Positions 10,601 through 19,056 of a stretch of DNA of 64,000 bases are shown one piece after another. The translations under genes and the position numbers were made by a program. Each line of letters opens with the position of its first letter. The stretch's first letter is position 1. The notes under the pieces were generated by a model. That model was not told where the DNA came from. It saw nothing but the letters and a program-made list of their open reading frames with translations, and ran no database searches. The stretch comes from Mucilaginibacter geliditolerans (GTDB taxonomy: Bacteria > Bacteroidota > Bacteroidia > Sphingobacteriales > Sphingobacteriaceae), in contig NZ_JACHBY010000002.1 of NCBI RefSeq assembly GCF_014200495.1, forward strand, positions 930,001 through 994,000, read 5' to 3'.

Positions 10601-11415
10601 ACACCCGCAGCAGTGGTAGTGTTAATTACTACACCGGCTACTTTACCTTGTAAAGCGGTGATAGGGTTAACGGTGTTGGTACGATCAAGTTCATCTCCTT
10701 TTATAGTAGTGGTAGAGTATCCAAGATCATTTGTTTTCTTTTCAATACCATAAGAGGTAACAGATACTTCATTTAATCCCTGGGCAGATATCTGCATAGT
10801 CACCACCAGGTTAGTAGTATTATCGCCAATTGTTACTTCTTTCGGATTATAACCAATAAAGGTAAAAACAAGGACCGCGCTTTTATCAGGAGCGTTTATT
10901 TTAAAAAGGCCATTAGTATTGGTTTCAGTTCCTGTTTTTGTGCCTTTTACATATACGGTTACACCGGGCAATGGTAAATTCTGTTCATCAACAACCTTAC
11001 CACTTATAACTATGGGATTGGCACGCAAATCCTGAACAACAGCAGCACCGATTGCTTTCTGTTTTAAAACAATAGTGTTCTGCACAATGGTATAATTTAT
11101 TGGCAGATCTTTAAAACAGGCATCAAGTGTTTGCTCAATACTGGAATTTTCCACATCTACTGAAACTTTTGGCGACTGTTTTATCAGCTTTGTATTGTAC
11201 CAAAAGGTGTAGTTGCTTTGTTTTTCAATTTTATTCAGCACTTTTTCGAGCGACACGCTCTTTTCGTTCAATGTTATGTTTTGCCCAAAGCTTGTTGCTG
11301 CGCTTAGGTTCATACATGTGGCGACGATCAGTAAAATGGTTAGTTTCATAACCAATAGGGGTTTTTTAAGCCGCGGGTGGTTATACCACAGCGGATAAAT
11401 AGTAGAAATTTCCAT
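7690..11415 (-). CDS. SusC/RagA TonB-dependent outer-membrane transporter with N-terminal STN domain
   Basis: This is a TonB-dependent importer of about 1241 residues. In order: a signal region (MKLTILLIVATCMNLSAA, ending SFGQ), a secretin/TonB short N-terminal domain (about 50-110, EKVLNKIEKQSNYTFWYN), a carboxypeptidase-regulatory-like domain (SGKVVDEQNLPLPGVTVYVK), a plug domain, and a 22-strand barrel ending in the aromatic motif LNVRF. The STN domain is the element that contacts a FecR anti-sigma factor, and a FecR gene lies directly upstream. The frame is open to an ATG at 11460. I prefer 11415 (MEISTIYPLWY) because it gives the usual leader length, but 11460 cannot be excluded. It works with the SusD encoded downstream. 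Confidence 0.93.
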   Translation of the reverse strand: MEISTIYPLWYNHPRLKKPLLVMKLTILLIVATCMNLSAATSFGQNITLNEKSVSLEKVLNKIEKQSNYTFWYNTKLIKQSPKVSVDVENSSIEQTLDACFKDLPINYTIVQNTIVLKQKAIGAAVVQDLRANPIVISGKVVDEQNLPLPGVTVYVKGTKTGTETNTNGLFKINAPDKSAVLVFTFIGYNPKEVTIGDNTTNLVVTMQISAQGLNEVSVTSYGIEKKTNDLGYSTTTIKGDELDRTNTVNPITALQGKVAGVVINTTTAAGVQTSPFIQIRGGNAIGGNNQPIFVVDGNILYNNLTSPDATDGGSQLKNLNPDDYESITVLKGAAATALYGSRGLNGAIVITTKSGKARTGLGVEYSTTLSTTDVYKNFMALQNEYGMGSYNREGAFAPDGSQTQTTSNWGPAFDGTMHPAVYDPSIKVPYVAQPDNWKTFYQSGKYFNNNLTLSGGGDHSAYRISYSNTSDDGLLPKNGLKRNALDIKYSGQINKVFSTELGLNYANTVTDNYYNQSRYYYGGGTNLGFDVYYSPRNTNFAAWQNDYRNADNSLKPDPFGTGWLPNAFSNLANNNYANHENSGLAYLLIKAQVNPWLDFSARGNVNYYTQFDETKNFGNGVNNTGGEYGTGGSSSTNYNLLIMGHATKKMMHGDLNLDFRLLNEYYGNTLSQTYFAQTNGGLLVPNQFSLGNSVNSIYNSSDIGYSSTPQNLMTIGVGGVLDLNYKQYINLEITGRNDWLSTLTYPASAPGANNYSVFYPSANLSYSFYDQYKDKMPSWLSSGRIRASLAFVGNQGIAGAYSTSNGYTPGTVVDQNGNSVTIANQINGSVKVDPDLKPQIQRSIELGTNFSLFKNLITVDFAWYKNNTFHQLLSNPGVPETGYSTDYFNAGNIQNSGEEIAIDVNPIRSKDWNLDFSFNAAHNGSKVISLAPGITAWQLSGNYEGAMVYAYQGGAFGELSLDPNTTFQIDKKTGYPIIENAPRATNTSANTAYSFANYQYAYNTATAAQPRVNMGKVEPNLTGGITTTLRYKNYTLFTQIDARFGGLVYSESYTYAMGQGTPLASLQYRDQAHGGVARIDSYTGKTVYDGAVPNAVFAAGQTSLLKPGVNIGGMTFAQAYAKGLVESWYAPAYYDGGPGFNGTYDWENGLNYNGAVATDSWIMLREITFAYQLPTAWVAKTKVLKSAKLSVTARNIGYLYKTLPGDQNPESLQSNDPFNPYITGGVPYARTYAVSLNVRF

Positions 11416-11480
11416 ACATTTGTTTGGTTTTGGGTTAAACAATGGTTCGCAAAATATCATCAGGTTTCCCAGCCGTTATC

Positions 11481-11507
11481 GCCGGAAGTGCTCTAACACT
11501 TTCCGGC
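11481..11507 (-). promoter_or_regulatory. hairpin between fecR and susC
   Basis: GCCGGAAGTG (11481-11490) pairs with CACTTTCCGGC (11497-11507), with one bulged base and a 6-base loop. In the direction of transcription (minus) no T-run follows the stem, so it does not look like a terminator there. The stem ends about 65 bases before the susC start. An equivalent hairpin occurs at 40863-40892 before the second susC. A role in attenuation or in protecting the susCD part of the message is inference. Confidence 0.5.
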
Positions 11508-11562
11508 TTTTTTGCTGGTAAAAAAAGCAAACAGGCCTTGCCTTTAGCTTTTGGTTTATCAG

Positions 11563-12705
11563 CTATGATCTTACAATAATTCGCCTCCCTTCTATGGTAA
11601 AGTTTATACCGCTTAACCCGAGTATTTTTAGCACCTCTGATGCATTCGAGTTTCGCGATATTTTTCCGTGATAGGTATAATTAGGTATTGGTCCCTTAAA
11701 TTCCACATCGATATCATACCACCGGGATATTTGGCGCATGATAGTTTGTATATCAGCATCGTTAAACTGGAACATGCCATTCTTCCAGGCTATTACTTCG
11801 TCTATATCCAGGTCGTTTCTTACCAAAAATGGTTCATTATTCCTGAGGATGGCTTGTTGCCCCGGGCTTATCAGTATAGTCTCCGCTGCGGAAAACACCT
11901 TAACACTGCCTTCGAGCAGGGTGGTTTTCACAGCAGCTTCATCGTTATATGAGTTGATATTAAAATGTGTGCCTAATACTTGTACAGTTTGGGTTGCTGT
12001 TTTTACATTAAATGGCTTGTTCTTATTTTTAGCCACTTCAAAATATGCTTCACCGGTTAGTTCAACCGTTCTGTCCTTACCAATAAACTCAGTAGGAAAT
12101 TTTAAAGATGATGCCGCGTTTAACCAAACCTTTGTACCATCAGCCAGCACCATCTGGAATTGCCCGCCGTTAGGCGTGGTAATGGTATTATAGGAAACCT
12201 GGCTAATCTTAGCATCAGTTGCTTTATAAGACAGCAGGCTATCGTGCTTAATAACCTGGGCACCTGCCTGCGTTGCGAGATCACCATTTTTAACATTACT
12301 TAAAACTACTTTGGCGCCATTTGAAAGTGTTAATATGGCTTTATTACCACCAGGTGCTAAATCATGTGTAATGGGTTTGTTGTTGGCTACCTGTTGCGAT
12401 TGCCTGTTATACAGCAACCAAATCCCAGTTAAAAAAAACACCAGGATTGCAGCAGCACGTATTAAGTTTCTTTTGTAAAAAGGGACTACAGATTTTTCTT
12501 TCGCTATTATTCGTTTGGTAATATTTTCTTTCAGGTATTCTTCCAGTTCAGCTATTTCCGATTCGGTCATTTCATCAATAGCATTTACTTCGTCAGCAAA
12601 CAGATCATAGTATTGTTCAAGCAATTGAATTTCATCAGGCGAGGCTGTGCCATTCAAATACTTCTTTTTTAACTCCAGGAATTCTTTTGTCAGTTGGACG
12701 GACAT
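11563..12705 (-). CDS. FecR family anti-sigma factor
   Basis: This 380-residue inner-membrane regulator has a cytoplasmic N-terminal region (residues 1-80) that should hold the sigma factor. One transmembrane helix lies at about 83-99 (AAAILVFFLTGIWLLY). The periplasmic FecR domain carries the family core TPNGGQFQMVLADGTKVWLN, and a DUF4974-like C-terminal domain follows (FKGPIPNYTYHGKISRN). In this system substrate-loaded SusC signals through its STN domain to FecR, which releases the ECF sigma factor. The gene lies between the sigma gene (113-base gap) and susC on the same strand, the classical order. The assignment is secure; the inducing glycan is unknown. Confidence 0.95.
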   Translation of the reverse strand: MSVQLTKEFLELKKKYLNGTASPDEIQLLEQYYDLFADEVNAIDEMTESEIAELEEYLKENITKRIIAKEKSVVPFYKRNLIRAAAILVFFLTGIWLLYNRQSQQVANNKPITHDLAPGGNKAILTLSNGAKVVLSNVKNGDLATQAGAQVIKHDSLLSYKATDAKISQVSYNTITTPNGGQFQMVLADGTKVWLNAASSLKFPTEFIGKDRTVELTGEAYFEVAKNKNKPFNVKTATQTVQVLGTHFNINSYNDEAAVKTTLLEGSVKVFSAAETILISPGQQAILRNNEPFLVRNDLDIDEVIAWKNGMFQFNDADIQTIMRQISRWYDIDVEFKGPIPNYTYHGKISRNSNASEVLKILGLSGINFTIEGRRIIVRS

Positions 12706-12818
12706 GGGCTTATAGGGCTATATAATATACAGTGTATAAAACCTGTATAATATCCCATGTCGAAAAAAATAAATTTTAATTTTCTTTATTCAGTTGCTAT
12801 CAACTGAATATTATAGAA

Positions 12819-13403
12819 TTACCGGGAAGTGATAATCAATATCAATAAAAGCAACTTGCTTAAAGTAGATCTCAGGCTATGCAATGAGGTGGTAAACTGG
12901 TTTTGCACTGTTTTTTGTGATATGTTTAATACCTCACTTATCTCTTTTGTTGATCTATCTTCTATAAATTTCAGTCTGAAAACCTCCCTGCGTTTTTCGG
13001 GCTGTAAACTCATCCATTCATTTATGCAATCTTTTAATTCTCTTACTTCATAAACAGAATCAGAAAACAAGGCCGGATGGGCCATACCTTCCAATGGCAT
13101 TTCAAAAAACGGCTGCTTATTATTTTTTCTGTATAACATAAATACCTGGTACCGTGTAGCGCTCACCAGATAAGCGCCCAGGTTTTCAATATCCCTGTTA
13201 AATCTTTTTGTCCACAGGTCGGCAAAAACATCCTGTACTATGTCTTCCGTCAATTCAATATCCCTTAATCTTTTGTGCGATTCGTTGTAAACCTTTCGCC
13301 AAAAACGGCTGTAGATTTCATTAAATGCACCCTCGTCGCCCTTACTAAGAAGGCCGGCCAATTGGGAATCAGTCAGTACATTATAGGGTATCAATCTTAT
13401 CAA
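12819..13403 (-). CDS. ECF RNA polymerase sigma-70 factor
   Basis: This 194-residue sigma factor of the extracytoplasmic-function type has region 2 with the core-binding motif EDIVQDVFADLW (about 53-64) and region 4 with a helix-turn-helix STKEISEVLNISQKTVQNQ (about 151-169). A hydrophobic tail LLLLILIITSR follows region 4. It is the first gene of the sigma-FecR-SusC-SusD series and should direct transcription of the uptake genes when FecR is relieved. The chosen start at 13403 gives the normal length. Confidence 0.94.
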   Translation of the reverse strand: MIRLIPYNVLTDSQLAGLLSKGDEGAFNEIYSRFWRKVYNESHKRLRDIELTEDIVQDVFADLWTKRFNRDIENLGAYLVSATRYQVFMLYRKNNKQPFFEMPLEGMAHPALFSDSVYEVRELKDCINEWMSLQPEKRREVFRLKFIEDRSTKEISEVLNISQKTVQNQFTTSLHSLRSTLSKLLLLILIITSR

Positions 13404-13489
13404 ATTTGCCTGATAAATCTATACAAAAAAATCCTTCATATTCACAAAAAAACACTAATGTGAAAATTATTTTTTAAAGCCACTTACAC

Positions 13490-15859
13490 TTAGTCTACTT
13501 TAACCTCATCAACAAATAGCCAGGCCGCGTTTCCTTCACCTGGGTTTCCTTTAAGTATCGTGCCTGAACATTTTGCAATTATCTTTACATATCTCGCTTT
13601 AATTGCGCCAATATCCATTTTTAGTTCCTGCAATCCGTCCTTATTTGTCTGTAGATTTGTCTTTCTTAAAACCTCTTTAAAATCCGTTCCATTCTCTGAA
13701 ACCAATACACTAACCCATAAAGGCATATATATCCAATCAGATGGTTTATTAAAAAATCTTGCGGTTAGCACATTAATATCCTGCAATGATCCCAGATCAA
13801 CAGTTCCTTCAAAATCCTGTCCGCTCCAGCCCAGCCATTCGCCATCATTAAACCTGTTATTGCTACCAACTATCCCATTGTTCCAGGCATGGTCACCACC
13901 TTGATTATAACTTTTGTTAGGAGCGTTTTTTAACCATGACAGGCGGCCTGTAGCTTTATTTACTGTAAACGTTTTTTGTACATCATCAATAAGTTGCCCG
14001 TTATATATTACACCAATATTTAATATAATATCCGCATTTATAATAATAGCCCCTGTATATTTAGGAGATGATTTTCCTGGCCTTGAGCCATCGGTAGTGT
14101 AATATACATCATAACCAGCAGGAATACCCGCAGCCATCGCTTTTATTTGATGAGTTACCGAATCAACAAAAGTATTCAGCTTGATATCGAACATATGGCG
14201 CGAGTAATTAACCTGATGTTCATCCAATCTTTTTAAATAAGGTAAAAGGCGGTTCAGGAACTGGTCATAAGGTTGTTTAGTCCCTGTCCATGTATCTTCT
14301 GCCAATGCTATTGAACGGGGAAAATACATATATTCAGCCTGCGCCGGTGTCGGCACGTATTCTGTCCATAAATTTCCCTGTGCCCCAATTACCAACTTGC
14401 CTTGTTCCGGGGTTAACCCCACAGGTATAGGATGATAATTATAAACCTGTGCCAATGTGGTTAACCCACCTATTGCCGGTGGTTCCGAAGGATCAGCAGA
14501 CTGGTAATGATCAAAATAACAATAATCACCAGGCGTCATAACCACGTTATGCCCCAGCCTGGCAGCATCTATTCCACCTTGTTCGCCTCTCCAGCTCATT
14601 ACTGTTGCATTAGGTGCCAAGCCTCCTTCTAAAATCTCGTCCCATCCAATTACAGTTCTGCCTTTCTCATTCACAAACTTCTCTATCCGTTTTATAAAAT
14701 AACTCTGCAACTCATCTACCGAGTTCAGATGTTCATCTTTCATCCTTTTAAGACATATGGGGCATTTGCGCCAATTTTCTTTGCTGGCTTCATCGCCCGC
14801 TATATGGATATATTTTGACGGAAAAACATCCATCACTTCGCTTAATATATCGGTCAGGAAAATAAATGTTGAATCCTTTGTACAATACTCATTCTGTATT
14901 TGTGATGGATATGGAAACGGCTTGCCTGTACTATCCAAACAAGCAAATTGAGGATAAGCCGCCAATGCAGATTCTGAATGGGCAGGCATCTCAATTTCAG
15001 GTATGATGGTTATAAACTTTGATTGGGCGTATGCAACAAGTTTTTTTAACTGTTCCTGTGTATAATAGCCGCCGTACAGTGTATCATTGGGCCTTGAGGC
15101 ATAATCATACGTTGTATTTAAGGCAGTACCCTTACGATAAGCGCCAATTTGTGTAAGTTTCGGATATTTTTTGCTTTCAAACCGCCAGCCCTGGCTATCA
15201 GTTAAATGCAGATGCAGGGTGTTCATCTTCTGCATTGCCATCAGGTCTATCATTTTTTCTAGAAAATCATAGGGCATATAATGCCGTGCCACGTCCAGCA
15301 TCAATCCACGGTAAGAGAATGCGGGTGCATCATCAATAACCATTGCCGGGATAGCCCATTTAACATTACCAGCAAGGGCAGAGTTCTCTATCTCGGCCGG
15401 GAGCAATTGTAATAACGATTGTACAGCATAAAATACCCCCGCAGGCGTTCCTGCTTCAATACTGATGCTATCGGGATTTATCGTTATATGATAAGCTTCA
15501 GCCCCGGTAATTCGTTTGGTAAGTTCAATGGCAATAAAATTATTGCGCTTTTTTTTAACAACACTATTCAGCGTAATACCCGCGGCCCGTTGAAGTTTTG
15601 AAACTAATGGTGCTGCAGCGGTCACTAATTCTTTATTATCAGGCTGTTTGTAAATAATTTTGGTGGTGGCTTTTATAACAAATTCGCCGGGTGCCTTTTT
15701 TATACTTTGCGGATAAGGTATAATGTTTGCCGCCTGACCAAAAACATGCTCAGACTGGCTAAAAACGACAAATAAAATAAAAGCAGCCAACGTACACTTG
15801 GGCATACCGGCAATAGTTTTAGATAAGAAATTCAGAAATAATTTAATATTACTGGGCAT
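13490..15859 (-). CDS. beta-N-acetylhexosaminidase, GH20, with C-terminal discoidin-like domain
   Basis: This exported enzyme of about 789 residues removes terminal GlcNAc or GalNAc from glycans. The frame is open to 16048, but the segment above 15859 is not protein-like and contains the operator at 15931-15945. The ATG at 15859 (MPSNIKLFLN) gives a leader ending EHVFGQ. A GH20b N-terminal domain follows, then the catalytic barrel with HLHLTDSQGWR and the Asp-Glu pair in HIAGDE (residues 356-357 of this model). The pair is the stabilising Asp and acid/base Glu of substrate-assisted catalysis. A chitobiase-type C-terminal domain and an F5/8-like beta-sandwich end the chain. It stands alone between the sigma gene and an exporter and shares its operator with the sulfatase promoter region. 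Confidence 0.93.
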   Translation of the reverse strand: MPSNIKLFLNFLSKTIAGMPKCTLAAFILFVVFSQSEHVFGQAANIIPYPQSIKKAPGEFVIKATTKIIYKQPDNKELVTAAAPLVSKLQRAAGITLNSVVKKKRNNFIAIELTKRITGAEAYHITINPDSISIEAGTPAGVFYAVQSLLQLLPAEIENSALAGNVKWAIPAMVIDDAPAFSYRGLMLDVARHYMPYDFLEKMIDLMAMQKMNTLHLHLTDSQGWRFESKKYPKLTQIGAYRKGTALNTTYDYASRPNDTLYGGYYTQEQLKKLVAYAQSKFITIIPEIEMPAHSESALAAYPQFACLDSTGKPFPYPSQIQNEYCTKDSTFIFLTDILSEVMDVFPSKYIHIAGDEASKENWRKCPICLKRMKDEHLNSVDELQSYFIKRIEKFVNEKGRTVIGWDEILEGGLAPNATVMSWRGEQGGIDAARLGHNVVMTPGDYCYFDHYQSADPSEPPAIGGLTTLAQVYNYHPIPVGLTPEQGKLVIGAQGNLWTEYVPTPAQAEYMYFPRSIALAEDTWTGTKQPYDQFLNRLLPYLKRLDEHQVNYSRHMFDIKLNTFVDSVTHQIKAMAAGIPAGYDVYYTTDGSRPGKSSPKYTGAIIINADIILNIGVIYNGQLIDDVQKTFTVNKATGRLSWLKNAPNKSYNQGGDHAWNNGIVGSNNRFNDGEWLGWSGQDFEGTVDLGSLQDINVLTARFFNKPSDWIYMPLWVSVLVSENGTDFKEVLRKTNLQTNKDGLQELKMDIGAIKARYVKIIAKCSGTILKGNPGEGNAAWLFVDEVKVD

Positions 15860-15930
15860 ACATTGGTGGATAAGGATTGCAATATAATAATTATGAGCTA
15901 TGTTATATGACCGCCATAATGCAAAAAGAT

Positions 15931-15945
15931 TACGCAAACGTTTGA
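15931..15945. promoter_or_regulatory. LacI-type operator candidate, copy 2
   Basis: The 15 bases tacgcaaacgtttga match copy 1 at 4941-4955 exactly, including the CAAACGTTTG palindrome (15935-15944). It lies about 75 bases upstream of the preferred GH20 start, a normal operator position. Two exact copies beside genes that fit one pathway suggest one regulon (inference). Confidence 0.6.
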
Positions 15946-16038
15946 CAAGGAGATAAATGGGTAATACTTTGAAATACAATGAAATGAGAGAGTGCTCTTT
16001 GTAGATAAAAATGATTAAAGCAGCTGAAATTAAAACTG

Positions 16039-16079
16039 ACATTACCAAAAGTCCGTTTCAGGCAAACTTTTGGTAATGT
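16039..16079 (-). terminator. long inverted repeat, probable terminator of the exporter gene
   Basis: Two perfect 14-base arms, ACATTACCAAAAGT (16039-16052) and ACTTTTGGTAATGT (16066-16079), enclose a 13-base loop. On the minus strand the stem is followed by CAGTTTTAATTTC, a weak T-rich tail. It lies 77 bases past the stop of the leftward MFS gene. A protein-binding site for the GH20 promoter is an alternative. Confidence 0.5.
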
Positions 16080-16155
16080 ACCCTGCATCGTTATAAACTC
16101 CTGCCTTTGGGTTAAATAAACTATAAGCAAATATTACCGCATAAAATGCCTTTAC

Positions 16156-17409
16156 TTACTCCATCACAAGTATCGGATCTTGCTCCTTAACCAGACTACT
16201 ACCGAGCTGTTGCCGGGCATGTTCAATCCATTTGGTGCGCAGTATAAGTGCAAGTACGGCAAGGATCAATGCCGTATAGCCCACACCCAGCCATACCTGG
16301 CTGTTGATACTAATAATTTTTACAACCATAAAGCTGAAGGCTGAGGTTGAAATAATAAATCCTCCCCCGGTTAGTCCACTGGCCATGCCTCCATATTGTG
16401 AGAACCGGGTGAGACAGTAAGCCAGCATCCCATTAAAGATGAACCCTGCCGATGAGTGAAGCAAAACCACATAAGCCATCAAGGTATACAGGTTTTGAAC
16501 ATGCAAGGTCAGTAAGATGAGGCAGCCGGATAGTACGAGCTGAACAACGGCTGCGGCAAACATCTTCTTAAAAAATGGCCTGGAAATAAAAGCTTTCGAC
16601 ACTAAACTCCCGGCCAGCATGGAAAGACCTGAGATCATGGCACAATTGCCGGTAACTGTTGCCGGGTAATGCATCACTTTTTCGATCAGAAAAGGGCTTG
16701 ACATATTGTAGATCATCAAAACACCATAGGACAGGCCCAAAACAAGCAACCCCGACGTAAAATCCCAGGTGCTGATCATTGATTTGTAGGCGCTCCCAAT
16801 TGTTTTTAAGCGAAATGGCACTGTAAATGCGATGGTTTCGCCACTGAAGATCAGTTCTAAAAAAAGAAATACCAGCCCGAAACAACCAAGAAAATAGAAA
16901 TTTGACTGCCAGCCAAAATGAGTCTGCAAATACCCACCTGCAAAAGGCGCAATAATGGGTGCTGCCGACCAGATCACAGAAAAAAGGCTGGTATAGTGCT
17001 TGAGCTTTTCTCCCGAAAACAAGTCGAAGAAAAACGATCTTTTGCTCACTACTATAACGGCAGACATAAAGCCCTGTACCGCACGCATATCATAGATTAT
17101 TTGTAAACTTTTGGTGTTTGCAATAACAAAACTGGCAAGACTGAACCCCGCCAATGCGATAATATTTGGCCTAAACCGGCCATAACTGTCAAGCACTCCC
17201 CCTATCAATAACTGCCCTATCCCATAAGCCGCTAAAAATATAGAAATTGATAGTTGTATAGCTGCCGGTGTTGCGCCCAGTTTCGTGCTCATATCAGGTA
17301 ATGATGGTATATAGATATCCAGTGCCAAGCCGGTGATCGGGATAAGACAAAAAGCCAGAATAGTCCCTATCGTTTTATTTGATGATTTGATATTTTTCAT
17401 AAGTCGCAT
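16156..17409 (-). CDS. Bcr/CflA-type MFS multidrug exporter
   Basis: This 417-residue inner-membrane protein has about 12 hydrophobic helices. The early segment TGLALDIYIPSLPDM, followed by SISIFLAAYGIGQLLIG and the loop DSYGRFRPN, is the signature of the Bcr/CflA drug-resistance subfamily of the major facilitator superfamily (bicyclomycin, chloramphenicol or similar; the actual substrate is unknown). The charged C-terminus is cytoplasmic. Codons 1 and 4 are both Met; the start at 17409 is taken. An AraC-type regulator lies directly upstream on the same strand. Confidence 0.88.
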   Translation of the reverse strand: MRLMKNIKSSNKTIGTILAFCLIPITGLALDIYIPSLPDMSTKLGATPAAIQLSISIFLAAYGIGQLLIGGVLDSYGRFRPNIIALAGFSLASFVIANTKSLQIIYDMRAVQGFMSAVIVVSKRSFFFDLFSGEKLKHYTSLFSVIWSAAPIIAPFAGGYLQTHFGWQSNFYFLGCFGLVFLFLELIFSGETIAFTVPFRLKTIGSAYKSMISTWDFTSGLLVLGLSYGVLMIYNMSSPFLIEKVMHYPATVTGNCAMISGLSMLAGSLVSKAFISRPFFKKMFAAAVVQLVLSGCLILLTLHVQNLYTLMAYVVLLHSSAGFIFNGMLAYCLTRFSQYGGMASGLTGGGFIISTSAFSFMVVKIISINSQVWLGVGYTALILAVLALILRTKWIEHARQQLGSSLVKEQDPILVME

Positions 17410-17485
17410 TTAATAGTACAAAGTTACCACTGCAAGCTGACCCCGTGGTAAGATGAATCAAAGCAATGCTTATACAAAGCAAATA

Positions 17486-18394
17486 TTAACCGGCGTGTTT
17501 TACCTGTTCCCTGAAAAGTAGCGGAGTAGTGTGGGTATTTTGCTTGAAATACTTATTAAAGTGTGAAGGATATTCGAAGCCAAGCGTGTAAGCGATTTGC
17601 GCCGCGTCCCAATCTGTGTTTAACAGCAATGTCTTTGCCTCTTCAACAATACGTTCATGAATGATCTCACGGGTGGTTTTCCCAGTCGACCTTTTCACCA
17701 CATTGTTCAAATGATTAACGTGAATATTCAATTGATCAGCGTAAGCTGCGGGCGTCAGTAACCTTAGCGGATTTTCGGGAGAATCAACCGGGAACTGCTG
17801 GTTAAGTACACTGAAAAACCTGGCGATAAGGCGATCATTTGCATTTTGCTGCCACACAGGCCCCTGTACGCGGATACCTTCCAATATCATCATTTGAAGG
17901 AGGCTCCTGATCATATCGTATTTGTAAAAATACTGCCCTGAGAGTAAAGTCTCCATTTCGCGAAACAAATTAGCAAAGCGATCAACCTGTTCGGCATTTA
18001 AGGAGATGACTGGCGGCACCGCCGGGTTAAACAACGCACTCTGGTATCTGATATCCTGCCGGATGGTATTCAATAAGAAAGTATCATTAAAAAGACAATA
18101 GAAGCCTGATTGGGATATAGAGGTTGCCCGATATGCCGACGGAACAGACGGATTAGAAAATATCATTCCTGTCTTTTCAATCAGTGCTTCCTTACCCGCT
18201 GCCGTATGAATGCCATCGCCAATGATCAGGCAGATCTTATAATAATCACGGCGGTTATAGGGCGTAAGTTTATTTAGGCAGGTACGTTCCCTTACATTAA
18301 AATGGCTGACATTGGCCTTGGAAAGCAGGTCGGCAGGCATGGCCTGGTTGGTGCGCTGATAAAACTCCGGAAGCGTTTCTGTTCCTATTTGCAT
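17486..18394 (-). CDS. AraC family transcriptional regulator
   Basis: This regulator of about 302 residues starts MQIGTETLPEFYQRTNQ at 18394. The frame is open to 18460, but the extra 22 residues are not typical. The N-terminal half is a cupin-like sensor region. The C-terminal half holds the two AraC helix-turn-helix motifs: the first around LLTPAAYADQLNIHVNHLNN, the second around DAAQIAYTLGFEYPSHFNKY. It precedes the Bcr/CflA exporter on the same strand and may control it (inference from position only). Confidence 0.88.
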   Translation of the reverse strand: MQIGTETLPEFYQRTNQAMPADLLSKANVSHFNVRERTCLNKLTPYNRRDYYKICLIIGDGIHTAAGKEALIEKTGMIFSNPSVPSAYRATSISQSGFYCLFNDTFLLNTIRQDIRYQSALFNPAVPPVISLNAEQVDRFANLFREMETLLSGQYFYKYDMIRSLLQMMILEGIRVQGPVWQQNANDRLIARFFSVLNQQFPVDSPENPLRLLTPAAYADQLNIHVNHLNNVVKRSTGKTTREIIHERIVEEAKTLLLNTDWDAAQIAYTLGFEYPSHFNKYFKQNTHTTPLLFREQVKHAG

Positions 18395-18585
18395 GATCTC
18401 GTTATTATACAAATCAAACACAAATGTAATAACGAACATTAAACAAGTGTGCCTGATCACGAAAAATTACCCGGCACTTACAAACCTTGTGTCAGGAGGC
18501 AGTATGGTGGCGGGCGATTACATATTGATCAATGCTTCAACAAGAATACAGGGACAACTGTAATCGTGAAAAACAAAGCCGGGGC

Positions 18586-18957
18586 TTATTTTACCACACG
18601 TTCCAGCAGCTCCCGGTGCGCGCCTCCCCATTGTTCAAGGCCCTGCCATACCGGCACCAGGGCGCGCGCGCTTGGTGTTAGCTCATAGTCAACCCGCGCC
18701 GGAACTGTCGGGTAAACTGTCCGGGTGATCAAACCATCCCGTTCCATCTCCTTTAGTTGCAGTGTGAGCATGCGGTCTGTAATACCGGGCATCAGTTGTT
18801 TGATCTCCGTGTAACGAAGCTTGTCCGTTTCCAGCTTATGCAAAATGACTAGTTTCCAACGGCCGGCCAGCATATACAGGGCATATACCATCCCGCACAA
18901 ATCTTTCAGCTCTTCACGGTTAATGCTGTTTGTGGACGCGGCTTTTCTTTTACTCAT
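18586..18957 (-). CDS. HxlR family transcriptional regulator
   Basis: This 123-residue winged-helix protein shows the HxlR pattern: an early Cys (LCGMVYALYMLAGRWKLVIL), a recognition region (YTEIKQLMPGITDRMLTLQL) and a wing (YPTVPARVDYELTPSA). HxlR proteins often sense electrophiles, quinones or aldehydes through the N-terminal Cys. Here C21 is in the right place. It is divergent from a quinone-reductase-type gene across a 99-base gap, the common arrangement for a repressor and its detoxification target. Confidence 0.93.
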   Translation of the reverse strand: MSKRKAASTNSINREELKDLCGMVYALYMLAGRWKLVILHKLETDKLRYTEIKQLMPGITDRMLTLQLKEMERDGLITRTVYPTVPARVDYELTPSARALVPVWQGLEQWGGAHRELLERVVK

Positions 18958-19056
18958 GACTTACATTTTTGTGTGTTGCTTACAATGGGCTGCAGCTGCG
19001 CTAAAATACGCGGCAACTGATAATTTTGTGCCTGAAATTAAAATTAAGAAACAAAA
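18958..19056. promoter_or_regulatory. divergent HxlR / quinone-reductase control region
   Basis: A TAATTTTG sequence at 19021-19028 fits the Bacteroidota -7 consensus TAnnTTTG and lies 28 bases before the reductase ATG. Two CTTACA direct repeats (18960-18965 and 18979-18984, 19 bases apart) are candidate HxlR contact sites. No clear -33 TTTG is present at the usual distance. Confidence 0.4.

Noticed and set aside
15860..16048. N-terminal extension of the GH20 gene up to 16048
   Set aside because: The extra 63 residues precede a good signal peptide, are not like any GH20 N-terminus, and cover the operator copy at 15931-15945.
15930..16130. 66-residue open frame on the minus strand
   Set aside because: It overlaps the operator and the long inverted repeat, has no domain or composition signal and no partner.
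18449..18688. 79-residue plus-strand frame between the AraC and HxlR genes
   Set aside because: It runs into the HxlR coding end antisense and has low-complexity Arg/Ser content typical of shadow frames.
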